Made by a program: the position numbers and the translations under genes. DNA of 64,000 bases from Luteimonas rhizosphaerae (GTDB taxonomy: Bacteria; Pseudomonadota; Gammaproteobacteria; Xanthomonadales; Xanthomonadaceae). Under the pieces are notes generated by a model, which was not told where the DNA came from, did not search any database, and saw only the letters and a list, made by a program, of their open reading frames with translations. The stretch lies in assembly GCF_002849595.1 (NCBI RefSeq), contig NZ_NRQR01000015.1:1-64000 (forward strand). The letters run 5' to 3'. This document shows, piece after piece, positions 1-7,018 of this stretch; the stretch's first letter is position 1, and every line of letters starts with the position of its first letter.

Positions 1-429
1 CCGCCGCCGCGCCCGCCGGTCGCGGTGGCGCGCAACGCCGCGCCGCAGGTCGGCGGGCTCGGCTGGCCGGTCAGTGGCGCGTTGCTCGCGGCCTACGGCG
101 GCAAGCTGCCCGACGGCCGCAGCAGCACCGGCGTGCTGATCGGCGCGCCCGCGGGCACCGTGGTCCGGTCGGTCGCCGACGGCACGGTGGTGTTCGCCGA
201 ATGGATGACCGGCTACGGCATGCTGCTGATCGTCGACCACGGCAACGGCTACATGAGCCTCTACGGGCACAACGACGCGCTGGTGAAACGCGCGGGCGAT
301 GCGGTCAAGCGCGGCGACACCGTCGCCAGCGTCGGCAATTCCGGCGGACAGGGCCGCAGCGGCCTGTATTTCGAGCTGCGCCAGAACGGTACACCGGTCA
401 ATCCGGTGACGTGGCTGCAGCGCCGCTGA
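1..429 (+). CDS. envC: EnvC-like murein hydrolase activator, C-terminal LytM domain (5' end cut by window)
   Basis: Only the last 142 codons are present; the reading frame is open from base 1. The visible part is a LytM/M23 domain: a GWPVSG start, a strand around VADGTVVFAEW, the HGNGYMSLYGH segment and a PVNPVTWLQ end. The zinc-ligand positions of active M23 peptidases are lost. The usual HxGxD is replaced by TGVLIG, and the usual HxHFE by GLYFEL. This degeneracy is what separates EnvC-type activators, which switch on periplasmic amidases at the septum, from true endopeptidases. The coiled-coil N-terminal part expected of EnvC would lie upstream of the window. The S41 protease gene follows on the same strand after about 130 bases, an arrangement also seen in other gammaproteobacteria. 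The function is inferred from domain and context. Confidence 0.82.
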   Translation, partial: PPPRPPVAVARNAAPQVGGLGWPVSGALLAAYGGKLPDGRSSTGVLIGAPAGTVVRSVADGTVVFAEWMTGYGMLLIVDHGNGYMSLYGHNDALVKRAGDAVKRGDTVASVGNSGGQGRSGLYFELRQNGTPVNPVTWLQRR

Positions 430-560
430 GGCCGCCGCCGCGCGCGTCGCGTGGAACTGAACATTCCCGCGCGCTCGCCACCCATTCACGGAGCGCGCCC
501 GCATAATCGATCAGCGCGCACCCGGTGCGTGCGCTTCCGTTCTCTCCCCCGGAGTCCTGC

Positions 561-2102
561 ATGCGCGTACGTTCCCTGACGCTGGCCCTGTCCCTGCTGT
601 TGTCGCCGGCGGCGTTCGCCCAGGATCCTGTGGTTCCGCCCGCGACCGCGCCGCAGGCCGGGCCGGCCGACGCCGTGCCTGCGAATGACGCGCCGCAAGA
701 GACGGACCCGGTGCCGGCGACGCCCGCCGTCGATCCGCCTGCCGAGGACATGCCTGTCGAAGATGCGCCCGCGGCCGCCCCGGTCGACGCCGCGCCGCCG
801 GCCGACGCGCCTGCGGACGAGGACGGGATCGCACCGGAGGTCGCCGCCAGTGACGACCCCGATGCGATGACCCAGGCGTCGAGCCGGGTGCCGCTCGAGG
901 AGATCCGCCGCTATGTCGGCGTCTTCAACGCGGTGCGCCAGGCCTACGTGGAGCCGGTCGAGGACCGCAAGCTGATGACGTCGGCGATCCGCGGCCTGCT
1001 GCTGGATCTCGATCCGCACAGCGTCTACATGGAACAGGACACCGCGACCGCGTTCGACGAAGGCACCGAAGGCGCCTACGACGGCATCGGCGTGGAAGTG
1101 ATGTACCTGCCCGACGGCAGCATGCGGGTCATCGCGCCGATCGACGGCACCCCGGCTGCCGAGGCCGGCATCCGCGCCGGCGACGTGATCGTCAGTGTCG
1201 ACGGCAAGCCGCTGAGCCCGGCCGACAACACCGGCCCCGGTCCACTGCGCGGCGCCTCCGGCACGCCGGTGACGCTGGGCGTGCTGCGCGACGGCGAGAC
1301 CGCGCCGCTCGAGATCGAGGTGATGCGCGAGACGATCCGCGTCGTCAGCGTGCGCGGGCGCATGCTCGAGCCCGGCTACGGCTACATCCGCGTCAGCCAG
1401 TTCCAGGTCGATACCGCGACCGATTTCGCCCGCGTCACCGGCGAGCTCAAGCAGCAGGCCGGCGGCGCATTGCGCGGCCTGGTCATCGACCTGCGCAGCA
1501 ACCCGGGCGGCCTGCTGACCTCGGCGGTGCAGATCGCCGACGACCTGCTCGATCGCGGCACCATCGTCACCACGCGCGGGCGCATTCCGATCAGCGACGC
1601 GGAGTTCAACGCGACGCCTGGCGATCTGCTCGATGGCGCGCCGGTCGTCGTGATCACCGATGTCGGTTCGGCCAGCGCCTCGGAAGTGCTGGCCGGCGCG
1701 CTGCGCGACAACGAGCGCGCTCGCATCGTCGGCAGCCGCACCTTCGGCAAGGGCTCGGTGCAGACCGTGCTGCCGCTCGACAACGGCGATTCGGTGAAGC
1801 TCACGACGGCGCGTTACTACACGCCGAGTGGCCGCTCGATCCAGGCGCGCGGCATCGATCCCGATGTCGTGCTGCGCCCGGAGAATGCCGACGACGCGGC
1901 CGATGCGCCGCGTGCCGCGAGCGCCTACACCGAAGCCGCACTGCCGGGCCACCTCAGTGGCGACGAAGAGGATGGCCAGACCGGTGGCGAAGCCTTGCCG
2001 GGCGATGCCCCGATCGCCGCGGCGCTGGCCGAGCTGAAGACGCCGGGCGCTGCGACGGCGGCAGGCGCTGCACCCGCGCCCGCGGACGACACGGCGGAAT
2101 AA
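561..2102 (+). CDS. Exported S41-family C-terminal processing protease
   Basis: 513-aa protein of the CtpA/Prc family, which cleaves periplasmic proteins near their C termini. An ATG at 561 was chosen over the in-frame GTG at 525 because GGAG (551-554) sits 6 bases upstream and the protein then opens with a clean signal peptide ending ...PAAFA at about residue 20. Residues 21-105 are a Pro/Ala/Asp-rich low-complexity linker. A helical segment (EEIRRYVGVFNAVRQAY) and a PDZ domain (about 170-245) follow, then the S41 core with RSNPGGLL, the catalytic Ser in VGSASASE and the catalytic Lys in TFGKGSVQT. The tail is again Ala/Pro-rich and acidic. The EnvC-like gene lies just upstream, so a role in envelope or peptidoglycan-hydrolase control is plausible but inferred. 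Confidence 0.93.
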   Translation: MRVRSLTLALSLLLSPAAFAQDPVVPPATAPQAGPADAVPANDAPQETDPVPATPAVDPPAEDMPVEDAPAAAPVDAAPPADAPADEDGIAPEVAASDDPDAMTQASSRVPLEEIRRYVGVFNAVRQAYVEPVEDRKLMTSAIRGLLLDLDPHSVYMEQDTATAFDEGTEGAYDGIGVEVMYLPDGSMRVIAPIDGTPAAEAGIRAGDVIVSVDGKPLSPADNTGPGPLRGASGTPVTLGVLRDGETAPLEIEVMRETIRVVSVRGRMLEPGYGYIRVSQFQVDTATDFARVTGELKQQAGGALRGLVIDLRSNPGGLLTSAVQIADDLLDRGTIVTTRGRIPISDAEFNATPGDLLDGAPVVVITDVGSASASEVLAGALRDNERARIVGSRTFGKGSVQTVLPLDNGDSVKLTTARYYTPSGRSIQARGIDPDVVLRPENADDAADAPRAASAYTEAALPGHLSGDEEDGQTGGEALPGDAPIAAALAELKTPGAATAAGAAPAPADDTAE

Positions 2103-2473
2103 CGCCGCGCGCGGCGGCGGTGGCGCGCTGCCGTCGCGCAATCAGCTGGCGTGTATCGCGTCGGCGCCGTGGCGCCTGTGCGCGTTCGGAACGACGCCTT
2201 GCGACCGGCCTGTCGTGCCGATGCAGCAAATCGTCGATACAGCGACCGGCACGATGCGGCGCGATGTTCGAGTGGTCGGCGCGCGTGCCGTCAGACGTGG
2301 CACCCGGCAGGCGCTTGCAGCGCCGGGCACGGCGCACGACGTGTTCCAGGCGGCGCCAGTAGCGCGCGCGATACGGTCCACGAGCAGCACGTTTCACTGG
2401 TGACGTGCGATCCAGGCCCATGCGGCCGGCACAAACGACCAGCCAGGTCTTCGGATGCTCCCCGGCAGCCGGA
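2103..2473. other. Intergenic region, no supported gene
   Basis: 371 bases between the end of the S41 protease gene and the stop of crcB, which converge here. The short open frames on both strands have no recognisable domain, no convincing ribosome binding site and arginine-rich composition typical of shadow frames in GC-rich DNA. The only structure noted is the hairpin at the crcB stop codon. Confidence 0.6.
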
Positions 2474-2486
2474 TCAGGCTGCCGGG
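2461..2486 (-). terminator. Strong GC hairpin at the crcB stop codon
   Basis: Perfect inverted repeat CCCGGCAGCC-N6-GGCTGCCGGG whose loop holds the crcB stop codon. It lies at the end of the leftward rhomboid-DUF1820-crcB group, so a termination or mRNA 3'-protection role is likely. No T-run follows, so it is not a classical intrinsic terminator. Confidence 0.4.
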
Positions 2487-2866
2487 CCAGCCGCGAGACG
2501 CCAGCCGAACCAGGCCAGCACCAGCCCGACGACGACCGTCAGTCCGACATACAGCGCCGCCATCGCGATGTCGCCGCGCCGCAGCAGCGCCAGCGTGTCC
2601 ATGCCGAAGGCCGAGAACGTCGTGAATCCGCCGAGGACGCCGACCATCAGCATCACGCGCACGTCCGGCGAGAACCAGCCGTGGCGCGCGATCGCGCCGG
2701 TCAGCAATCCGGCGACCAGGCAGCCGAGCAGGTTCACGCCGAGGATGCCGAACGGAAAGCGGGCGCCGGCGTCCGGCGCGGCCAGCGAGGTGAGCCACAG
2801 CGACAGCTGGTAGCGGCAGATCGAGCCGACGAAGCCGCCCAGGCCGATCAGCAGCAGGCGGGTCAT
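2474..2866 (-). CDS. crcB: CrcB/FluC fluoride channel
   Basis: 130-aa four-helix membrane protein of the CrcB/Fluc family, which exports fluoride as an antiparallel dimer. Visible family signatures are GGFVGSICRY near the N terminus, FPFGILGVNLLGCLVAGL and the GVLGGFTTFSAFGMDTL segment with the conserved TTFS-F pore motif. The length is normal. The ATG at 2866 is 10 bases after the stop of the DUF1820 gene, so the two are probably co-transcribed. No fluoride riboswitch was found in front of this group. Confidence 0.95.
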   Translation of the reverse strand: MTRLLLIGLGGFVGSICRYQLSLWLTSLAAPDAGARFPFGILGVNLLGCLVAGLLTGAIARHGWFSPDVRVMLMVGVLGGFTTFSAFGMDTLALLRRGDIAMAALYVGLTVVVGLVLAWFGWRLAAGPAA

Positions 2867-2876
2867 CGCGCGGTGC

Positions 2877-3200
2877 TCAACGCGGACGGGCCGGCAGCGG
2901 GAACGGCGTGACCACCGACTCCCCGGCCGTCGCGTCGCGGATCGCCGACGGGCCTTTCTTCGCGACCTCCTCGATCCGCAGCACCGCCTGCATCGGCACG
3001 TGCAGCGTGCGCGTATCGGCGAACTCGGCGCGCAGCCGTTCCTCGGTCGGGTCGACGACGACGCCCTCGTGGGCATCGAACACCAGCTCCGAGATCTCGA
3101 CGAAGCCCCACAGGCGTCCGCTGTCCACGCGCCGGGCATACAGCGTCTGCACTGTGCCGGCGCTGAGGAAGGTGATCTTGAACAGGGACGCGGCGCTCAT
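2877..3200 (-). CDS. DUF1820 family protein
   Basis: 107-aa soluble protein starting MSAASLFKITFLSAGTVQTLYARRV, the hallmark opening of DUF1820, a small family found mainly in Pseudomonas and xanthomonads. Its function is unknown. It has no signal peptide or membrane segment and probably folds as a small beta-rich domain. It sits between the rhomboid gene (22-base gap upstream) and crcB (10-base gap downstream), all leftward, so an operon is likely. Context gives no clear functional hint. Confidence 0.88.
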   Translation of the reverse strand: MSAASLFKITFLSAGTVQTLYARRVDSGRLWGFVEISELVFDAHEGVVVDPTEERLRAEFADTRTLHVPMQAVLRIEEVAKKGPSAIRDATAGESVVTPFPLPARPR

Positions 3201-3222
3201 GTGGCGCAGTATAAAGTCACGC

Positions 3223-3921
3223 TCAGTACCCCTTGAGCCGCCGCAGCCGCAGGCCGATCGCGCGTCGCGACACCAGCGCGAAGCCGATGCCGAACAGGAA
3301 CCCGGCGACGTGCGCCGCCCATGCGACCGCGCCGAACGCCGGGCCGATGTACGCGAACACGACCTGCAGCAGCGCCCAGACGCCGATCAGCACCGACGCC
3401 GGCGCGCGCACGAATTCCAGGAACAGACCCAGCGGCACCACCACGCCGAGCCGCGCGTTCGGAAACAGCGCGAGATACGCGCCGATCAGCGCCGACACCG
3501 CGCCGCTGGCGCCGATGATCAGGCGGTCCGGCGCGCCGATCGCGAACACCGCGGCGAGATTGGCCAGCGCGCCGCCGAACAGGAACAGGACCAGCAGGCG
3601 CCACGCGCCCATCAGGCGCTCCGCCGGCAGGCCGAAGATCAGCAGGAAGACGAGGTTGCCGAGCAGGTGCGCCCAGTCCGCGTGCAGGAACAGCGCCGAG
3701 AACAACCGGAGCCAAGGCCCGGCATCGAGCCAGTTCGCCAGCACGCCGCCGGTGCCGACCGGTTCGCCGTACAGCGCGCCCCAGTCGAGCAGCAGGGCGT
3801 GCTGGTCGAGCGCCGACCGCGAGCTCGCCCACAAGAACGCCAGCCACAGCAACGCGAACAGCATCGGGGTGGCCCAGCGCAGCTGCGTGCGGCCATGGCG
3901 GTTGGGAATCGAGATGAACAT
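3223..3921 (-). CDS. Rhomboid-family intramembrane serine protease
   Basis: 232-aa polytopic membrane protein. The rhomboid core is intact: HADWAHLLGNLVFLLIFG (oxyanion-hole H and N), the catalytic serine in IIGASGAVSALIGAY and the catalytic histidine in AWAAHVAGFLFG. It cleaves transmembrane substrates inside the lipid bilayer; the substrate cannot be told from sequence. The ATG at 3921 fits the hydrophobic start. It leads the leftward rhomboid-DUF1820-crcB group and is divergent from fadL, with about 220 bases of shared upstream DNA. Confidence 0.93.
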   Translation of the reverse strand: MFISIPNRHGRTQLRWATPMLFALLWLAFLWASSRSALDQHALLLDWGALYGEPVGTGGVLANWLDAGPWLRLFSALFLHADWAHLLGNLVFLLIFGLPAERLMGAWRLLVLFLFGGALANLAAVFAIGAPDRLIIGASGAVSALIGAYLALFPNARLGVVVPLGLFLEFVRAPASVLIGVWALLQVVFAYIGPAFGAVAWAAHVAGFLFGIGFALVSRRAIGLRLRRLKGY

Positions 3922-4020
3922 CGCGGGGCATTGTCGAGGGCCGGCGAGGTGCCGGTAAAGCGCATCATGGCGCCGTTTTCATGCCGCAGCGCACAACTGC
4001 TTCCGGACGCCCCGGTACGG

Positions 4021-4026
4021 TATAGT
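4021..4026 (+). promoter_or_regulatory. Candidate -10 box (TATAGT) for fadL
   Basis: TATAGT lies 120 bases before the fadL start in the rhomboid/fadL divergent region. No convincing -35 hexamer stands 16-18 bases upstream (best TGCTTC), so this is only a candidate. Confidence 0.35.
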
Positions 4027-4145
4027 GCCGCCCGCTGCGCGCGTTCGGGAGGGGATTCCGACAGGCGACAAGAGGTGGAAAGGGGGGCCTTTCCCTTGTC
4101 CGGCGAAGCGACCCGACATCCCTGTCTTTGGAGAGAACGCGACAC

Positions 4146-5480
4146 ATGGCTACCAACCCCCGCTTCATGCAGAGCACTGTCCTGGCCGTCGGCATCGCCG
4201 CCGCCCTGACGTTTGCCGGCCAGGCCCAGGCCGCCGGCTTCCAGCTCAAGGAAAACAGCGTCAAGTCGATGGGCAGCGCCTTCGCCGGCACCGCCGCGAA
4301 GACCGGCGACAGCTCGGTCGTGACCAACAACCCGGCCGTGATGACACAGTTCGAGGGCACCACGACGCAGCTCGACCTGACCGTCATCGACCTCAACTAC
4401 GAATTCCAGGGCAGCGGCACCGATGCCCTCGGCCGTCCGCTCACCGGCAGCAACGGCGGCAACGCCGGCGACGTCACCCCAGTGCCGGCGTTCTCGGTCG
4501 TGCACAAGCTCGACAACGGCGTCGCGCTCGGCGCGATGGTCAGCGCCCCGTTCGGCCTGAAGACCGAATACGACGCCGGCTGGGTCGGCCGCTACGCCGC
4601 GCAGACCTCGGAAGTCGAAATCATCGACCTGACGCTCTCGGGCGCGATCGACATCACCGACCGCTTCTCGGTGGGCCTGGGCGTCATCGCCTCGCGCGCC
4701 GACGTGACCCTGTCGCGCGCCGTCGATTTCGGTGGCCTGCTTGCACAGCAGGGCGTCCCGCTGCCATTCGCGCAGCCGCAGGGCGCTGATGGTCTGGCGG
4801 TCGTGCAGGGCGACGACAACGGTTTCGGCTACATCCTCGGCGCGAACTTCCGCCCGACCGATGCCGTGTCGATCGGCGTCAGCTACCGCTCCGAGATCGA
4901 TTACGAGCTGACGGGCACCGCTGACTGGACCGTGCCGACGAATGCGGCCTCGGTCTTCGATCAGGTCGCGCCCGCGCTGTTCCAGGACGGCACCGTGGTA
5001 GCCGACCTGACCACGCCGTCGATCCTCAACATCGGCGCCGCCTGGCAGGTCACCGACGCGCTGATGCTGTCGGCGACGTACGCCGAGACCGACTGGTCGT
5101 CGCTGCGCGAAGTGCGCATCCAGTTCGACAACCCCGATCCGGATTCGGTCGAGCCCTTCGAGTGGAAGGACACGTACTTCGCCGCCCTCGGCGCCGAGTA
5201 CAAGCTCAGCGACAGCTGGAAGCTGCGTGGCGGCGTCGCGTACGACGAAACCCCGACCAGCCTCGCGCACCGCACGCCGCGCCTGCCCGACGCGAACCGC
5301 ATCTTCTACTCGGTCGGTGCGACCTGGATGCTCAGCGACGCGTTCGATCTGAACTTCGCCTACACCCGCATCGAGCCGCGCGATCCGACGATCGACACCA
5401 CCAGCGGCGGCAGCCGCGTCGCCGGCGATTTCGACGGCAACGCCAACCTGTTCGGCGTCTCGGCGCAGTACCGCTTCTGA
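4146..5480 (+). CDS. FadL/OmpP1-family outer membrane transport protein
   Basis: 444-aa outer-membrane beta-barrel of the FadL family, which lets long-chain fatty acids or other hydrophobic compounds through the outer membrane. The ATG at 4146 follows GGAGAG (4130-4135), and the product begins with a signal peptide ending ...QAQA. The mature N terminus AGFQLKENSVKSMGSAFAG with a following NNPAVM segment is the family's hatch-domain signature. The chain ends in aromatic Phe (SAQYRF), as expected for an Omp85/Bam substrate. It is a single-gene unit: an own candidate promoter region upstream and a strong intrinsic terminator just after the stop. Confidence 0.93.
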   Translation: MATNPRFMQSTVLAVGIAAALTFAGQAQAAGFQLKENSVKSMGSAFAGTAAKTGDSSVVTNNPAVMTQFEGTTTQLDLTVIDLNYEFQGSGTDALGRPLTGSNGGNAGDVTPVPAFSVVHKLDNGVALGAMVSAPFGLKTEYDAGWVGRYAAQTSEVEIIDLTLSGAIDITDRFSVGLGVIASRADVTLSRAVDFGGLLAQQGVPLPFAQPQGADGLAVVQGDDNGFGYILGANFRPTDAVSIGVSYRSEIDYELTGTADWTVPTNAASVFDQVAPALFQDGTVVADLTTPSILNIGAAWQVTDALMLSATYAETDWSSLREVRIQFDNPDPDSVEPFEWKDTYFAALGAEYKLSDSWKLRGGVAYDETPTSLAHRTPRLPDANRIFYSVGATWMLSDAFDLNFAYTRIEPRDPTIDTTSGGSRVAGDFDGNANLFGVSAQYRF

Positions 5481-5503
5481 TCCACCTGTGACATCGTGGG
5501 ATC

Positions 5504-5535
5504 AAAAAGCCCCGCTTCGGCGGGGCTTTTTTTTT
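5504..5535 (+). terminator. Intrinsic terminator of fadL
   Basis: GCCCCGC-TTCG-GCGGGGC stem closed by a stable UUCG tetraloop, preceded by AAAAA and followed by nine T residues. The A and T tracts make it work in either direction. It starts 23 bases after the fadL stop. Confidence 0.95.
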
Positions 5536-5575
5536 ATGTAGCGGTGAGTCAAACCGTCAGAAGGTCATATTTCGC

Positions 5576-5652
5576 GGGGGTCTAAGTCTGTGCGCAAAGC
5601 GTCTTCTGGCCGACAGCGAAAAAGCGTAAAAGTGATGTCGCAGGGGGTCTAA
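5576..5652 (+). repeat. Pair of GGGGGTCTAA direct repeats
   Basis: The 10-mer GGGGGTCTAA occurs at 5576-5585 and again at 5643-5652, 67 bases apart. Each copy is preceded by a related T-C-G-C-(A/G)-G context. Both copies lie between the fadL terminator and the start of the small Cys-rich gene. They could be regulator sites or remnants of a REP-type element; the sequence does not decide. Confidence 0.4.
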
Positions 5653-5667
5653 CCAAGGAGCGGTTCG

Positions 5668-5862
5668 ATGAAGCGTCTGAAGTTCCGTTTTCGCCTGCTG
5701 CCGATCCTGTCAGTCTTTATCGACACGAGCGGCGCGGCGTACGCCGCGTGCCAACCCAATAACTGCTTGTCTCTACGAGAGCAGTGCGTAAGTAGCGGTG
5801 GTCAGCTTTGTGAGCTCAACTACTACCGCTGCCTCCGCACATTCGGCTGTCCGCCGCCGTAA
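5668..5862 (+). CDS. Small secreted cysteine-rich protein, unknown function
   Basis: 64-aa protein with an excellent ribosome binding site (AAGGAG 5655-5660, 7-base spacer). A basic, hydrophobic N terminus ends in AYAA, a signal peptidase I-like site. The roughly 37-residue mature part carries six cysteines (CQPNNC, QCVSS, QLCEL, RCLR, GCPP), enough for three disulfides. The base composition is visibly less GC-rich than its neighbours, which may mean recent acquisition. No known family is recognised. It is isolated between a terminator upstream and a strong hairpin downstream, so it is transcribed alone. Confidence 0.7.
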   Translation: MKRLKFRFRLLPILSVFIDTSGAAYAACQPNNCLSLREQCVSSGGQLCELNYYRCLRTFGCPPP

Positions 5863-5871
5863 CAGTTATCT

Positions 5872-5897
5872 GCCTGGGCACCGGCAGGTGCCCAGGC
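5872..5897. terminator. Hairpin between convergent small gene and AEC transporter
   Basis: Perfect 11-bp inverted repeat GCCTGGGCACC-GGCA-GGTGCCCAGGC placed between two convergent stops (5862 and 5900). The position and stem strength argue for a bidirectional terminator, although neither side has a T-run. Confidence 0.6.
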
Positions 5898-5899
5898 TG

Positions 5900-6805
5900 T
5901 CATCCCAGCACCCACGCCCACGCGGGCAGCGTGACCAGCGACAGCAGGATGCCGTACCCGACCAGCGCGGCCGCCAGGCGCGGGGCGAGGCCGGCGGCGA
6001 TCGCCAGCGCGGCGGCGGTGATCATCGTCGGCATCGCCGATTCCAGCACGTTGGCCTGCAGCATCGTGCCGTCCATGCCGAACGCCCACGACAGCGGCAG
6101 GGCGATCGCCGGCATCACCAGCAGTTTCAGCAGAAGACCGGTCGCCAGCGGACGGATCTCGTCGCGCGGCATGCGCAGCTGGATCGACAGGCCGACCGCG
6201 AGCATCACCAGCGGCAGCATCGCGGCGGCCAGATTCTCCAGCGCCGCGGCGATCCATGCGGGCGGCGCGGCCGGCATCGCCGTCAGCCCGACAGCCAGCG
6301 CCCACAACGGCGGAAACCGCAGCATGCGGCGCACGATGTCGCGCCAGCCCGGCGGGGTGTCGCCGCTGTAGCGCGCGAGGATCGTCAGGCCGAACGTCGA
6401 CAGCAGCACGAAGGTGCCGAACTGGTCGTAGACCACCGCATACGCCACCGCGTCCTGCCCCAGCAGCGCGGCGATCATCGGGTAGCCGATGAAGCTGCTG
6501 TTGCACAGGCCCACGCACAGCAGCAGCACCGCGGTCTCGTCTCGGCGGAACCGCAACCAGCGCGCCAGCGGCAGCACCAGCGCGACGGTCGCGACCGCGA
6601 GCAGCCACGGCGTCGCGGCGACGCCGACCAGAGACGCGTCGAACTGCAGTTTCGGCACGTGCACCAGCACCGCGGCGGGCAGGCACACGTAGAGCACGAC
6701 GAGGTTCAGCACCTCGGCCGCATTGGCCGGCATGACCCGCAGGCGGGCGAACAGCAGGCCCAGCGCGAGCATCGCCAGGATCAGGGCAAAGGCATCGAAG
6801 GCCAT
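5900..6805 (-). CDS. AEC-family transporter (auxin efflux carrier-like permease)
   Basis: 301-aa membrane protein with about ten hydrophobic segments arranged as two five-helix halves. Family-like features are LNLVVLYVCLPAAVLVHVPK near the start, GLCNSSFIGYPMIAALLG, and LESAMPTMITAAALAIAAGL in the second half. AEC permeases export or import organic anions such as malate; the substrate here is unknown. It lies 140 bases downstream of putA on the same strand, but a hairpin at 6906-6941 probably separates the two transcripts. Confidence 0.88.
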   Translation of the reverse strand: MAFDAFALILAMLALGLLFARLRVMPANAAEVLNLVVLYVCLPAAVLVHVPKLQFDASLVGVAATPWLLAVATVALVLPLARWLRFRRDETAVLLLCVGLCNSSFIGYPMIAALLGQDAVAYAVVYDQFGTFVLLSTFGLTILARYSGDTPPGWRDIVRRMLRFPPLWALAVGLTAMPAAPPAWIAAALENLAAAMLPLVMLAVGLSIQLRMPRDEIRPLATGLLLKLLVMPAIALPLSWAFGMDGTMLQANVLESAMPTMITAAALAIAAGLAPRLAAALVGYGILLSLVTLPAWAWVLG

Positions 6806-6905
6806 GGGCCGTCAGGACAGCGGGGGATCGACGATGGTAGCGGGCCACGCCGTGCGTCGCCTCGGACTTGCGCCGCGATCCGCGCGATGTGCTCCGCGCG
6901 CAGGC

Positions 6906-6941
6906 GCGGGGCGGACGGCGTTGCGGCCGTCCGCGCCCCGC
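6906..6941 (-). terminator. Hairpin downstream of putA
   Basis: Two stacked 7-bp stems (6906-6912 with 6935-6941, and 6913-6919 with 6926-6932) separated by a 2-base bulge, ending 6 bases beyond the displaced putA stop codon at 6947. The position suits transcription termination of putA. There is no T-run. Confidence 0.5.
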
Positions 6942-6946
6942 ACCTG

Positions 6947-7018
6947 TCAGTCGCCGAGCGTCAGCAGCGACGCATTGCCGCCGGCGGCCGTGGTGTTGAT
7001 GGTCACGGTCTTCTCGGC
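6947..7018 (-). pseudogene. putA: Displaced 3' tail of putA in another frame
   Basis: This stretch encodes AEKTVTINTTAAGGNASLLT followed by LGD and a stop, the highly conserved C-terminal signature of PutA, but in a different frame from the rest of the gene. The main frame ends instead at 7003 after SGTPPRRP. Comparison with the family pattern (SGT-GPKAGGPHYLLRFA-TEKT) indicates that about 14 codons are missing between SGT and AEK with 2 bases left over, i.e. a 40-bp deletion. Confidence 0.85.

Noticed and set aside
2215..2403. Small rightward gene of 62 codons (MPMQQIVDTATG...)
   Set aside because: No Shine-Dalgarno, no domain, and composition like frame noise. It is kept as part of a gene-free region.
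2850..4145. Fluoride riboswitch for crcB
   Set aside because: crcB is third in a group led by the rhomboid gene. Neither its 10-base upstream gap nor the rhomboid leader shows a recognisable crcB-motif RNA.
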